This document shows, one piece after another, positions 1 through 9,436 of a stretch of 64,000 nucleotides of DNA. Below the pieces are notes generated by a model that was not told the origin of the DNA, searched no databases, and worked only from the letters and a program-made list of their open reading frames with translations. This DNA is from Lachnospiraceae bacterium. GTDB lineage: Bacteria; Bacillota; Clostridia; Lachnospirales; Lachnospiraceae. The stretch spans positions 124,001-188,000 of the forward strand of contig JAFQUB010000027.1 in NCBI GenBank assembly GCA_017408735.1. Reading direction: 5' to 3'. Every line of letters starts with the position of its first letter. Within the stretch, counting starts at the first letter, position 1. Made by a program: the position numbers and the translations under genes.

Positions 1-17
1 TAATGTAAGGTGGTATT

Positions 18-2327
18 ATGAAAAAAGAATTACAAAAAGAGCAAATAATTACCGGAGTTCTTGCAGTTCTTACAGTACTTACCATTATTTTGGGTGCGGT
101 ACGTATGGGCGGCGACTTTGGAAGAGTGTTAGGATGGTGGGGCGTTTTGCTGGTACTCGGCATAATTACCATGCCTCTGACCTATTTAATGTTTTCAAGA
201 TTTACTGATTTTGGATGGGCCTTTTCTAAATCCATAGGTCTTGCGTTGTCAGCATGGCTTATGTGGGTATTGGCTTCTGTTAAAATTCTGAAATTCAATC
301 AGCTCAGTTGTGTTATCGTATGTGTATTTGTGCTGATTTTGAATATCCTGTTATACTTTTTTGGTTTCTATAAGAAACAGAAAAAGATTAATTTTACATT
401 GGAAAACTTTAACAGCATGTTATGTGTGGAACTTATTTTCCTGTCAATGTTTACATTCTGGTGTTATTTAAGAGGATGTAAGCCGGAAGCGTACGGAACA
501 GAAAAATTCATGGATTTTGGATTTATGAAAATCATGGAACGTTCTGAGTACATGCCTCCGCAGGATTTGTGGTTGGCTGGTGAAGACTTAAACTACTATT
601 ATGTAGGACAGTTTATTGGAACTTTCTTGTCAAAGCTTTCCGGTATCAGCGTGGATTATGGATATAACTTAATGTTAATGACTATTGCAGGATTAAGCTG
701 TGCCCTTGTTTTTTCACTGGTGCGCAACTGTTTTGCGCAGCTTACATTTGAAAAAATTAAAAATGTAAGACCATTTGCAGTAATTGCCGGAATTGTCAGC
801 GTGCTGGCTGTAGTATTTGCAGGAAACGGACATTATGTTATTTATGGTTTATTAAGACCATGGCTTCAGAAATTTACAGGAGCAGAAGTGACAAGTTACT
901 GGTTCCCGAATTCAACAAGATACATTGGATATGAACCGGATGTTCCGGATAAAACAATTCATGAGTATCCAAGCTATTCCTTTATCTTGGGAGATTTGCA
1001 TGCTCATGTAATAAATATTATTTTTGTACTTACTGTATTGGGTATTTTATTTGCCTGGTTGTTATATCGCAGAGATTTGATAAAAAACAATAAGGGTTAT
1101 TCCATGGTGCAGGAAGTATTAGCACCACATATACTGGTGATAGGATTCTTTATTGGATTATTCCATACAACAAATTTCTGGGATTATCCGATTTACTTTG
1201 TAGTTGCCGGCGCAGTGATTTTATTTTCTAATATTGCACTGTGCAATTTTGATAAGTATTCCATAGGAATGACGGCGATTCAGGGGGTTTTGGTATTTGC
1301 CCTTGCAACCATTTGCTGTCTGCCATTTACACTGGCATTTAATCAGATTTCAACAGGAATTAAGTTTGTTACCATGAGAACGCCGTTGTATCAGCTGGCA
1401 ATTCTCTGGGCAATACCAATGTTTACAGTGGTATTGTATATTGGAAATATGATTTATCGCAATGCAAAAGCCGGCGAATATAAAAAGACCGCCAATGTTA
1501 ATCCGGTGGCAAAATTTTTGGGAACAATGAAGAGTGTAGATTTATTTATGTTTATCTTAGGCCTTTGTGCTATTGGACTCAATCTTATGCCGGAAGTAAT
1601 TTATGTAAAAGATATTTATGAGGGCGATTATTCCAGAGCAAATACAATGTTCAAACTCACCTATCAGGCATATATCATGTATGGAATTGTTTTTGGGTAT
1701 GCGATTGTAAAAATGCTTATACAGGGAAAGAATATGGTGCGTAGATTGTGCGTGTTAGTTTCTGTTTTGTTTATTCTGACACTGGGATATTTCGGGAATG
1801 CATCCAAAGCATGGTTTGGTGATTATATGAATTCGGAAACCTATAAGAGTTTAGATGCCACAAACTTTATGGAAACAGAATGTTATGCAGACTATGAAGC
1901 AACTAACTGGCTCAACGAAAATGTGGAAGGCACACCGGTGGTGTTAGAAGCCAACGGTGACAGCTATACATTCTACAATCGTGTTTCTGTAATTACAGGT
2001 TTGCCAACGGTCTTCGGATGGAGAACTCATGAGTGGTTATGGCAGAGTGTAGACGGAGAATTTCCGGAGGTTGTAAACATACGAGAAGGAGCTGTGAAAA
2101 ACTTCTATACAACCACAGATATCAATGTGGCAAAGGAATTTATTGAGACCTATGATGTTTCTTATATTTATATTGGAAAATGTGAATATGAGAAATTCCC
2201 GGAAATGAATACGGATTTCTTAAAGAGTCTGGGCGAGGTTGTGTTTGAAACAACTACTGATTTAACTATTTCAGACCAGACTGTGCAAAAGACTACTTAT
2301 GTAATTGAAGTTAATCGGGAATTTTAA
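18..2327 (+). CDS. DUF2298 (YYY-motif) polytopic membrane protein
   Basis: Large integral membrane protein of 769 aa with many hydrophobic segments (at least ten) over residues 10-600 and a soluble, probably extracytoplasmic tail from about 610. Seen in the sequence: the NYYYVG motif near residue 192, a GDLHAHV motif near 325, and a conserved tail stretch containing TGLPTVFGW followed by HEW. These match the DUF2298 family, which is thought to resemble GT-C glycosyltransferases, though no reaction is established. An AAGGTGG ribosome site lies just upstream of the ATG. It probably belongs to an operon that begins before the window; the next gene has its own promoter. The family call is firm, the function is unknown. 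Confidence 0.8.
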   Translation: MKKELQKEQIITGVLAVLTVLTIILGAVRMGGDFGRVLGWWGVLLVLGIITMPLTYLMFSRFTDFGWAFSKSIGLALSAWLMWVLASVKILKFNQLSCVIVCVFVLILNILLYFFGFYKKQKKINFTLENFNSMLCVELIFLSMFTFWCYLRGCKPEAYGTEKFMDFGFMKIMERSEYMPPQDLWLAGEDLNYYYVGQFIGTFLSKLSGISVDYGYNLMLMTIAGLSCALVFSLVRNCFAQLTFEKIKNVRPFAVIAGIVSVLAVVFAGNGHYVIYGLLRPWLQKFTGAEVTSYWFPNSTRYIGYEPDVPDKTIHEYPSYSFILGDLHAHVINIIFVLTVLGILFAWLLYRRDLIKNNKGYSMVQEVLAPHILVIGFFIGLFHTTNFWDYPIYFVVAGAVILFSNIALCNFDKYSIGMTAIQGVLVFALATICCLPFTLAFNQISTGIKFVTMRTPLYQLAILWAIPMFTVVLYIGNMIYRNAKAGEYKKTANVNPVAKFLGTMKSVDLFMFILGLCAIGLNLMPEVIYVKDIYEGDYSRANTMFKLTYQAYIMYGIVFGYAIVKMLIQGKNMVRRLCVLVSVLFILTLGYFGNASKAWFGDYMNSETYKSLDATNFMETECYADYEATNWLNENVEGTPVVLEANGDSYTFYNRVSVITGLPTVFGWRTHEWLWQSVDGEFPEVVNIREGAVKNFYTTTDINVAKEFIETYDVSYIYIGKCEYEKFPEMNTDFLKSLGEVVFETTTDLTISDQTVQKTTYVIEVNREF

Positions 2328-2337
2328 AACATAAGTC

Positions 2338-2366
2338 TTGTAAAATGAAAAACAATATGTTATGAT
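2338..2366 (+). promoter_or_regulatory. Sigma-A type promoter for the aspS-gatCAB leader
   Basis: TTGTAA at 2338-2343 and TATGAT at 2361-2366 are separated by exactly 17 bases, just downstream of the DUF2298 stop codon. The predicted start of transcription (about 2373) precedes the T-box leader. Confidence 0.6.
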
Positions 2367-2372
2367 TGTCAC

Positions 2373-2636
2373 TAGGTTAAAAAGACTTAAATGCAAAGAA
2401 AGAGAATCACTGCATGGAACTTTACAGGAAATTAGCGTCACCGACTGAGAGCGCTATGAAAGGAATTGTAGCTGGTAACACTCTGGAGCAGTCTGTTCGA
2501 AATAGCAGTAGGGCAGAACGCAGAACACAGCGTTAGGTGTAGAGAGGGCAATTTGCCAATGCGGGTGGTACCGCGGATACGATTTATCCGTCCCGAAATG
2601 TAAGGAAACTTACATTTCGGGACGTTTTTGTTTTTT
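2373..2636 (+). promoter_or_regulatory. T-box riboswitch, probable Asn specifier
   Basis: The leader holds a canonical T-box sequence (GGGTGGTACCGCGG, about 2563-2576) that forms the antiterminator and reads uncharged tRNA, plus an AAAGAGA element typical of stem I (about 2399-2405) and a downstream intrinsic terminator. The best specifier codon I can place is AAC at 2477-2479, followed by a purine, on the 3' side of the stem I loop. That is asparagine, which suits an operon for tRNA-dependent Asn synthesis. The specifier was placed by eye without a full fold, so Asp (GAC) or a two-codon arrangement is not excluded. Confidence 0.9.
2590..2636 (+). terminator. T-box intrinsic terminator
   Basis: A perfect 15-bp stem (2590-2604 with 2609-2623) closed by a GAAA loop is followed by a U-rich run. 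It competes with the T-box antiterminator. Confidence 0.92.
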
Positions 2637-2684
2637 AACAGTTAATTATAAAAATGTAAAATAGAACAAGGAGGAATCCAGACA

Positions 2685-4016
2685 ATGGAATTTATGGAAG
2701 GAGTAAAACGCAAAGAAACATTAGAACTTGGTGAACTTGTAGCCGGAGATTACACCGGAAAAGAAGTAAAAGTAAATGGTGCAGTGCATACCATTCGTGA
2801 TATGGGAGATGTGGCATTTGTGGTACTTCGTAAAAGAGAAGGCTTATTACAGTGTGTTTTTGAAGAGGGAGTTACAGCATTTGACATCAAAACCTTAAAA
2901 GAAGCATCTACTGTAGAAGTGGAAGGTGTAGTTGCAGTAGAAGACAGAGCACCAAACGGCATTGAAGTTCGTTTAAAAACAATCAAAGTGTTATCTGAGC
3001 CAACAGAACCAATGCCACTTGCTATCAGCAAATGGAAATTAAATACATCTTTGGAAGCAAAGCTTTCCATGCGTCCGATTTCTCTTCGTAACGTAAGAGA
3101 ACGTGCAAAATTCAAAATTCAGGAAGGAATCGTAAGAGGTTTCCGTGACTTCTTATTCCAAGAAGGATTTACAGAAATCCGTACACCTAAGATTGGAGCA
3201 AAAGGTGCAGAAGGTGGAGCAAATATGTTCCGTTTAGAATACTTCCACAGACCGGCAGTACTTGCTCAGTCACCACAGTTTTACAAACAGATGATGGTTG
3301 GTGTATTTGACAGAGTATTTGAAGCAGCACCGGTATTCCGTGCAGAAAAACACAATACAAAACGTCACTTAAATGAATATACATCTCTTGACTTTGAAAT
3401 GGGCTACATTGACGGATTTGAAGATATCATGGCTATGGAAACAGGATTTTTACAGTACACCATGGATTTATTACAGAAGGACTATGCAAAAGAATTAAAA
3501 ATGTTAAACGTAGTTCTTCCAAAGGTAGACAAAATTCCAACTGTACGTTTCGATGAAGCGAAAAAGTTAGTTTCTGAAAAATACAACCGTCAGATTAAGA
3601 ACCCATTCGATTTAGAACCGGAAGAAGAAGTATTAATCAGCCAGTATTTTAAAGAAGAACACGATGCAGATTTCGTATTTGTAACACATTATCCAAGTAA
3701 GAAACGTCCGGTATACGCTATGGATGACCCTGCAGACCCAACCTACACATTAAGCTTTGACTTATTGTTCAGAGGAATGGAAATCACAACTGGTGGACAG
3801 CGTATCCATGACTACAATATGTTTATTCAGAAAATCGAAGACAGAGGTATGACAACCGAAGGAATGGAACAGTATTTAAGTGCATTTAAGCATGGTATGC
3901 CACCTCACGGCGGTTTAGGACTTGGTTTGGAACGTCTTACCATGAAGTTGTTAGGCGAAGAAAATGTGCGTGAAACTACCTTGTTCCCAAGAGATTTAAG
4001 CAGATTAGAACCATAG
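2685..4016 (+). CDS. aspS: Aspartyl-tRNA synthetase, archaeal-type (AspS2), probably non-discriminating
   Basis: Class II synthetase that charges tRNA-Asp and, if non-discriminating, also mischarges tRNA-Asn with Asp. Residues 1-110 form the OB-fold anticodon-binding domain; motif 2 ([15 protein letters not shown]) lies near 218 and motif 3 ([15 protein letters not shown]) near 411. At 443 aa it has the short archaeal/AspS2 architecture and lacks the GAD insertion of the usual bacterial AspRS of about 590 aa. It begins an operon with gatC (11-bp gap), gatA and gatB, so Asp-tRNA-Asn made here would pass directly to GatCAB. The ATG follows an AAGGAGG site. Non-discrimination is inferred from the context and the leader. 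Confidence 0.93.
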   Translation: MEFMEGVKRKETLELGELVAGDYTGKEVKVNGAVHTIRDMGDVAFVVLRKREGLLQCVFEEGVTAFDIKTLKEASTVEVEGVVAVEDRAPNGIEVRLKTIKVLSEPTEPMPLAISKWKLNTSLEAKLSMRPISLRNVRERAKFKIQEGIVRGFRDFLFQEGFTEIRTPKIGAKGAEGGANMFRLEYFHRPAVLAQSPQFYKQMMVGVFDRVFEAAPVFRAEKHNTKRHLNEYTSLDFEMGYIDGFEDIMAMETGFLQYTMDLLQKDYAKELKMLNVVLPKVDKIPTVRFDEAKKLVSEKYNRQIKNPFDLEPEEEVLISQYFKEEHDADFVFVTHYPSKKRPVYAMDDPADPTYTLSFDLLFRGMEITTGGQRIHDYNMFIQKIEDRGMTTEGMEQYLSAFKHGMPPHGGLGLGLERLTMKLLGEENVRETTLFPRDLSRLEP

Positions 4017-4027
4017 GAGGTAAGAAA

Positions 4028-4321
4028 ATGGCAAACATTATTTCAGACGAAACAATGGAATATGTAGGTATTCTTGCAAAATTAGAGCTTTCAGAAGAAG
4101 AAAAAGAACAGGCAAAATCCGATATGGGAAAAATGCTTGACTATATTGATAAATTAAATGAGTTAGATACATCTAACGTAGAGCCGATGTCACACGTTTT
4201 TCCGGTAAACAATGTATTCCGTGAAGATGTGGTAACAAACGGCGATGACAGAGAAAACATCTTAAAGAACGCACCGGGCGTAAAAGAAGGGGCATTTAAA
4301 GTGCCTAAGACAGTAGAATAG
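4028..4321 (+). CDS. gatC: Asp/Glu-tRNA amidotransferase subunit C
   Basis: Small 97-aa subunit that clamps GatA and GatB together in the transamidase. The helical N-terminus ([15 protein letters not shown]) and the Pro-containing tail region around [15 protein letters not shown] are typical of GatC. AGGAGG precedes the ATG with good spacing. It lies 11 bp after aspS and 11 bp before gatA, consistent with cotranscription and stoichiometric synthesis. Confidence 0.95.
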   Translation: MANIISDETMEYVGILAKLELSEEEKEQAKSDMGKMLDYIDKLNELDTSNVEPMSHVFPVNNVFREDVVTNGDDRENILKNAPGVKEGAFKVPKTVE

Positions 4322-4332
4322 GAGGTAGCACT

Positions 4333-5796
4333 GTGAGTTTAATGAGTTTAACAGCAGTAGAGCTTGGCAAGAAAATTAAAGCAAAAGAAGTCACTGTAAA
4401 AGAAGCAGTGGAAGCCGCTATTGCTCAGATTGAAAAAAGCGAAGAAACATTAAATTGTTATGTAACTGTAGATAAAGAAGGTGCCTTAAAAAAGGCAGAA
4501 GAAGTTCAGAAATTAATTGATGACGGAACTTTGACAGGTCCATTGGCAGGCGTGCCTGTGGCAATCAAAGATAATATGTGTACAAAGGATATGCTTACAA
4601 CCTGTAGTTCTAAGATTTTATCAAACTTTGTACCAACTTATACAGCAGAAGCAGTAGTAAACTTAGAAAAAGCAGGAGCTGTTATTTTAGGTAAAACAAA
4701 CATGGATGAATTTGCCATGGGTTCTACCAATGAAACTTCTGCATATGGTGCGGTAAAAAATCCATGGAACACAGAACATGTACCGGGCGGTTCTTCCGGT
4801 GGTTCTTGTGCCGCAGTAGCAGCAGAAGAATGTTCCTATGCATTAGGTTCTGATACCGGTGGTTCTATTCGTCAGCCAAGTTCTTTCTGTGGTGTGACAG
4901 GTATTAAGCCTACTTACGGAACTGTATCCCGTTATGGCTTGATTGCTTACGGTTCTTCCTTAGACCAGATTGGACCGGTAGCAAAAGACGTAACAGACTG
5001 TGCAACTATTTTAGAGGCAATAGCAAGCTATGACCCTAAGGATTCTACTTCCGTAAAGAGAGAAGATTATGACTTTACTTCTGCCTTAGTAGATGATGTA
5101 AAAGGCTTAAAAATCGGTATTCCAAAAGCATATTTTGGCGAAGGCTTAGATAAGGAAGTAAAAGAAGCTGTTTTAGCGGCGGCAAAAGTATTAGAAGAAA
5201 AAGGTGCTATTGTAGAAGAATTTGACTTAGGCTTAGTTGACTATGCAATTCCTGCTTATTATGTAATTGCAGCAGCAGAAGCAAGCTCTAACCTTTCCCG
5301 TTTCGACGGTGTAAAATACGGTTACAGAACAGAAGATTACGAAGGTCTTCACAATATGTACAAAAAGACTCGTTCCGAAGGATTTGGAGCAGAAGTAAAA
5401 CGTAGAATTATGCTTGGTTCTTTCGTATTAAGCTCCGGTTACTACGATGCTTATTACTTAAAAGCACTTCGTACCAAAGCGTTAATTAAGAAAGAATTTG
5501 ACAAGGCATTTGAAAAATATGATGTAATTTTAGGACCGGCAGCACCAACCACAGCACCAAAGCTTGGAGATTCCTTAAGTGACCCGATTAAGATGTACTT
5601 AGGCGATATTTACACAATTTCTGTAAACCTTGCAGGACTTCCGGGAATCAGTGTTCCATGCGGTACTGACAGTAAGGGACTTCCAATCGGTTTACAGTTA
5701 ATTGGTGACTGCTTTAAAGAAAAAAATATTATCCGTGCGGCGTATGCATATGAACAGACAGGTTCTTACAAACGTCCGGGCATGTTAGAAGAGTAG
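4333..5796 (+). CDS. gatA: Asp/Glu-tRNA amidotransferase subunit A (amidase)
   Basis: Glutaminase/amidase subunit that releases ammonia from glutamine for the conversion of Asp-tRNA-Asn (or Glu-tRNA-Gln) to the amide form. The amidase signature is complete: VAIKDN near residue 78 carries the catalytic Lys, and GGSSGGS near 152 with GSDTGGSIRQPS near 172 carry the Ser-cis-Ser-Lys catalytic residues. Length 487 aa is normal. The start is GTG after AGGAGG; an internal ATG four codons later is less well spaced. Since glnS is also present in the window, the Asn route is the more likely main use. Confidence 0.96.
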   Translation: MSLMSLTAVELGKKIKAKEVTVKEAVEAAIAQIEKSEETLNCYVTVDKEGALKKAEEVQKLIDDGTLTGPLAGVPVAIKDNMCTKDMLTTCSSKILSNFVPTYTAEAVVNLEKAGAVILGKTNMDEFAMGSTNETSAYGAVKNPWNTEHVPGGSSGGSCAAVAAEECSYALGSDTGGSIRQPSSFCGVTGIKPTYGTVSRYGLIAYGSSLDQIGPVAKDVTDCATILEAIASYDPKDSTSVKREDYDFTSALVDDVKGLKIGIPKAYFGEGLDKEVKEAVLAAAKVLEEKGAIVEEFDLGLVDYAIPAYYVIAAAEASSNLSRFDGVKYGYRTEDYEGLHNMYKKTRSEGFGAEVKRRIMLGSFVLSSGYYDAYYLKALRTKALIKKEFDKAFEKYDVILGPAAPTTAPKLGDSLSDPIKMYLGDIYTISVNLAGLPGISVPCGTDSKGLPIGLQLIGDCFKEKNIIRAAYAYEQTGSYKRPGMLEE

Positions 5797-5809
5797 GAGG
5801 TGCTTTTAG

Positions 5810-7240
5810 TTGGCAAAACAGTATGAAACAGTCATTGGGCTTGAAGTCCATGTAGAATTAGCAACAAAAACAAAGATTTTCTGTTCTTGTAGTACAGAGT
5901 TTGGTGGAGCACCAAATAGCCATACCTGTCCGGTATGTACCGGTATGCCTGGTTCTCTTCCTGTATTAAACAAGCAGGTAGTGGAATATGCCATTGCAGT
6001 AGGTCTTGCAACCAACTGTTCTATTACACAGTATTGTAAGTTTGACCGTAAGAACTATTTCTATCCGGATAACCCACAGAACTACCAGATTTCCCAGTTA
6101 TATCTGCCAATCTGTAGAAACGGTGGCGTAGAAATTGATACTCCTGCAGGAAAGAAAACCATCGGTATTCATGAAATCCATATGGAAGAAGATGCAGGTA
6201 AGTTAATCCATGATGAATGGGAAGACTGCTCTTTGGTAGACTTTAACCGTTCTGGAGTACCTTTGATTGAAATTGTATCTGAACCGGATATGCGTTCTGC
6301 AGAAGAAGTAATTGCTTACTTAGACAAGCTTCGTCTGATTATCCAGTATCTTGGAGCATCTGACTGTAAGTTAAACGAAGGTTCTATGCGTGCCGACGTT
6401 AACTTATCTGTAAGAGAAGTAGGAGCAAAGGAATTTGGTACCAGAACTGAAATGAAGAACTTGAACTCTTTCAAAGCTATTGCAAGAGCCATTGAAGGGG
6501 AAAGAGCCCGTCAGATTGAATTATTAGAAGAAGGCAAGGAAGTAGTACAGGAAACAAGACGTTGGGATGATAATAAGGAATATTCCTATGCAATGCGTTC
6601 TAAAGAAGATGCACAGGATTACCGTTACTTCCCGGACCCGGATCTTGTACCAATCATGATTAGTGATGAATGGATTGAAAGAATTAAAGCAGCACAGCCG
6701 GAGCTTCGTACCGAGAAGTTAGAACGTTATAAGAAAGAATTTGATATTCCTGATTACGATGCAGAAATTCTTACATCTTCTAAGACAATGGCGGATTTAT
6801 TTGAAGCTACTACAGAGCTTTGCAAGAAGCCAAAGAAGGTTTCTAACTGGTTGATGGTGGAAACACTTCGTCTTATGAAAGAAAATGATATGGAAGCAGA
6901 AGATTTATCCTTCTCGCCGGAAAATCTTGCAAAACTCATTGAATTAGTGGATGCAGGAACTATCAATAGTTCTGTGGCAAAAGAAGTCTTTGAAGTGATT
7001 TTCAAAGAAGACATTGACCCGGATAAATATGTGGAAGAAAAAGGATTAAAGGCAGTAAATGACGAAGGGGCATTGCGTGCAACCATCGAAGAAGTCATTG
7101 CAAACAATCCTCAGTCTGTAGAAGATTACCACAATGGAAAAGAAAAGGCCATTGGATTCTTGGTAGGACAGACTATGAAGGCTATGCAGGGAAAAGCAAA
7201 TCCTGGTATGGTAAATAAGATTTTGAAAGAATTATTATAA
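5810..7240 (+). CDS. gatB: Asp/Glu-tRNA amidotransferase subunit B
   Basis: tRNA-binding kinase-like subunit that phosphorylates the Asp or Glu on the tRNA before amidation. Family landmarks are an N-terminal IGLEVHVEL motif, the Cys-rich metal site (CSCSTEF and HTCPVC, residues 24-48), FYPDNPQNYQIS, and KLNEGSMRADVNLSVR near 185; the C-terminal YqeY-like tail (about 325-476) binds the tRNA D-loop. Length 476 aa is normal. The start is TTG with AGGAGG eight bases upstream, and no ATG lies near. It is the last gene of the aspS-gatCAB operon. Confidence 0.96.
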   Translation: MAKQYETVIGLEVHVELATKTKIFCSCSTEFGGAPNSHTCPVCTGMPGSLPVLNKQVVEYAIAVGLATNCSITQYCKFDRKNYFYPDNPQNYQISQLYLPICRNGGVEIDTPAGKKTIGIHEIHMEEDAGKLIHDEWEDCSLVDFNRSGVPLIEIVSEPDMRSAEEVIAYLDKLRLIIQYLGASDCKLNEGSMRADVNLSVREVGAKEFGTRTEMKNLNSFKAIARAIEGERARQIELLEEGKEVVQETRRWDDNKEYSYAMRSKEDAQDYRYFPDPDLVPIMISDEWIERIKAAQPELRTEKLERYKKEFDIPDYDAEILTSSKTMADLFEATTELCKKPKKVSNWLMVETLRLMKENDMEAEDLSFSPENLAKLIELVDAGTINSSVAKEVFEVIFKEDIDPDKYVEEKGLKAVNDEGALRATIEEVIANNPQSVEDYHNGKEKAIGFLVGQTMKAMQGKANPGMVNKILKELL

Positions 7241-7250
7241 GAAACAATAA

Positions 7251-7288
7251 AAAGAAAATGCCACGTGTAAAAAGCACGTGGCATTTGT
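7251..7288. terminator. Bidirectional terminator between convergent genes
   Basis: ATGCCACGTG (7258-7267) pairs perfectly with CACGTGGCAT (7275-7284). A-rich sequence lies on the left and T-rich on the right, so it can stop both gatB and the convergent minus-strand gene. Confidence 0.85.
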
Positions 7289-7301
7289 TATAAGTAAGAA
7301 T

Positions 7302-9233
7302 TTATACAAGAGATTTCATTTTTTCTGCCAGTCGGGTAATAGTTTCCTCAATCATGGTAGAACTTGCGGAAATTTCCTGTGAGCTGGCGGCCAGCTGGGT
7401 AGTAGTGTTACCCATTTCAGAAAGAGTATTTAACAAGGTATTAGTGCTTTCGTTTAATTCGTCTAATGCAGGAATTAATTCATCACTCTGTTCTTTCGAA
7501 TCCTCCACCGCAGTTTTTGTCTGATTGGCCAATTCACGTACTCTGTCAGCAATTACAGCAAATCCTTTTCCTGCTTCTCCAGAGCGGGCTGCTTCAATGC
7601 CGGCATTTAATGCAAGCATATTGGTCTGATTGGAAATCTTAATAATTGCAGTGTTCATTTCATCATAACCCTTGACGGATTCCTTGACATCATTTAAGGA
7701 AGTGCTGAGAGTGTCTGAAAACTCAAGAAGATTACTAATGTCTGCGGCAAGGGAAGTGGCATCATTTGCTGATTCGTTATTGCCATGGACAAGTTCGGAA
7801 ATTGCAAGCTGAATATTCTGGAATTCTTCTGTGATCTCTTCATATAATGCTTGTTTTACTTCAGCATCTTTTTTAAGTTGTTCTGAAATTTCCTGAATGT
7901 GTTCTTTTTCCTCAGAAATAGTTTCTTTCAGATACTGTACACAGTTGCTAGGAATATTTACTCCAAGTACAATAGCTTTTGCCATTTCTTTACATGTGTT
8001 ATAACCACAAGCGGAACAGTTAACAGTACGTTGCTGATGTGTACTTTTTCCAAGTTTCAAGAAAGCTTCTTCCATTTGAGTGGAACTTGGTTCTGGAACA
8101 AGTATTGTGTTTTCTTTAGTGTACGTGCACATAAAGTCTTCCAGTTTTAAATCTTTGAATTGTTCTGTAAAAAGTTTCAGGCGTTCTTCTTTTTTCAGTG
8201 TGCGGTTCCAAGGATTTTTCTTGGATTCCGCCTGATTTCCACCGCTTTTTCTTAATTTATGTAATTCTAAAAGAATATCTTCGTCATCGGCTTTGGAAAC
8301 TTCTGCTCCGGTTCCGTAGAGACAGCCTTTGGCGCAATTTAAGGCATCTACCATAAATGGAAGTTCTTTTCCGGAAGTTACACGCTTTTTATATTCTTCT
8401 AAAAAGTGATAAGCATGAACATCGCCTTCAATCTGGCGGATAAAATATTCTTTTCCGAGAAAATGCTCTACATTTTCACGAAGTCCGCCAGGAGTAGGGT
8501 AGATAGAGCCTAAACCGTATTCGATTTCATCGTTTTCTTCCTGTGCACCGAGATTTTCCCCTTTTAGGTATTCCATTAAATGCTCAAAGGTCACATTGTA
8601 CTGTATATATTCTGCGTTTGCAGGACGGTTAATTTCCGATTTCTTCGCAATACATGGACTTAAAAATGCGAAGCGGTCAGTTATGTGCATATATTTTTTT
8701 GCATAAATAGCAGAACACATCATTGGACTGTGTACCGGTACCAGTTTTGGAATCAGTTCCGGAACATACTTTTCAATGTAATCTACAATTGCAGGACATG
8801 GCTGAGAAATTCCCCCATAAAAATTATGTTCTGTAATATATTTTAAATAGCCCCAGGTAGTAATATCAGCACCAAAACTCACGCTGATAAATCTGTTAAC
8901 GCCTTTGGATTTCAAGTAGCCAAGAATCTTTTTATATTCTCTTGGATAATTGGCAATAAATGCAGGTGCTATTAAAAGGCTGATTTTTTTGCCGGCTTTT
9001 AAATCCTCGAAAAATTGTTGTGTGTCATCGCGATATTCCCTTGCTTTATGTTCACAGACACGAATACAATTTCCACAGTGTACACAAGCATCCCCATCAA
9101 CGAGTACTTCCTGCTGACCGTTTTTATCAATTGCACAATTAGCCGTGAGAACCGGACAAACAGAAATACATCGGTTACAGGATGCACAGTTCTCATTGGT
9201 ATAGATTAAAGGTGTTTCAGTAATTTTTTTCAT
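7302..9233 (-). CDS. Hydrogenase-like iron-sulfur sensor fused to a chemoreceptor signalling domain
   Basis: Soluble 643-aa protein with no membrane segment. Order: two ferredoxin-type 4Fe-4S motifs ([12 protein letters not shown] at about 16, [11 protein letters not shown] at 50); an [FeFe]-hydrogenase large-subunit-like domain with altered H-cluster motifs (PMMCSAI near 171, SPCIAKKSE near 192, [11 protein letters not shown] near 299); an extra cluster motif CSACGYNTC near 407; then a coiled coil and a methyl-accepting chemotaxis hairpin tip ([20 protein letters not shown] near 533). Canonical L1 (TSCCPxW) and L3 (ExMxCxGGC) are not intact, which favours sensing over H2 turnover. The start is well set by AGGGGGA in the leader. 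It probably reports redox state or H2 to CheA. The ligand is unknown. Confidence 0.82.
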   Translation of the reverse strand: MKKITETPLIYTNENCASCNRCISVCPVLTANCAIDKNGQQEVLVDGDACVHCGNCIRVCEHKAREYRDDTQQFFEDLKAGKKISLLIAPAFIANYPREYKKILGYLKSKGVNRFISVSFGADITTWGYLKYITEHNFYGGISQPCPAIVDYIEKYVPELIPKLVPVHSPMMCSAIYAKKYMHITDRFAFLSPCIAKKSEINRPANAEYIQYNVTFEHLMEYLKGENLGAQEENDEIEYGLGSIYPTPGGLRENVEHFLGKEYFIRQIEGDVHAYHFLEEYKKRVTSGKELPFMVDALNCAKGCLYGTGAEVSKADDEDILLELHKLRKSGGNQAESKKNPWNRTLKKEERLKLFTEQFKDLKLEDFMCTYTKENTILVPEPSSTQMEEAFLKLGKSTHQQRTVNCSACGYNTCKEMAKAIVLGVNIPSNCVQYLKETISEEKEHIQEISEQLKKDAEVKQALYEEITEEFQNIQLAISELVHGNNESANDATSLAADISNLLEFSDTLSTSLNDVKESVKGYDEMNTAIIKISNQTNMLALNAGIEAARSGEAGKGFAVIADRVRELANQTKTAVEDSKEQSDELIPALDELNESTNTLLNTLSEMGNTTTQLAASSQEISASSTMIEETITRLAEKMKSLV

Positions 9234-9277
9234 GAACGAATCCCCCTAAATATAGATTATTATATAAGTTTAACTAT

Positions 9278-9306
9278 ATTTTACACTGTACAAGTGGAAA
9301 AATCAA
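9278..9306 (-). promoter_or_regulatory. Promoter of the hydrogenase-like sensor gene
   Basis: Read on the minus strand, TTGATT (9301-9306) and TAAAAT (9278-9283) are 17 bases apart, about 45 bp before the start codon. Confidence 0.5.
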
Positions 9307-9376
9307 CTCATATAGCCAAAAAACAAGAAAAAAACAATGTTGAAACTGTGAAAAATGCACAAAAATCATATGTGGT

Positions 9377-9405
9377 TTGATAAAAGAAAAAAGTAATGAT
9401 ACAAT
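9377..9405 (+). promoter_or_regulatory. Promoter of the exonuclease III gene
   Basis: TTGATA (9377-9382) and TACAAT (9400-9405) have a 17-base spacer. This places transcription start near 9412 and rules out translation starts upstream of 9437. Confidence 0.6.
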
Positions 9406-9436
9406 GGAAACAAATTTATTGGACTTGGAGGATGTT

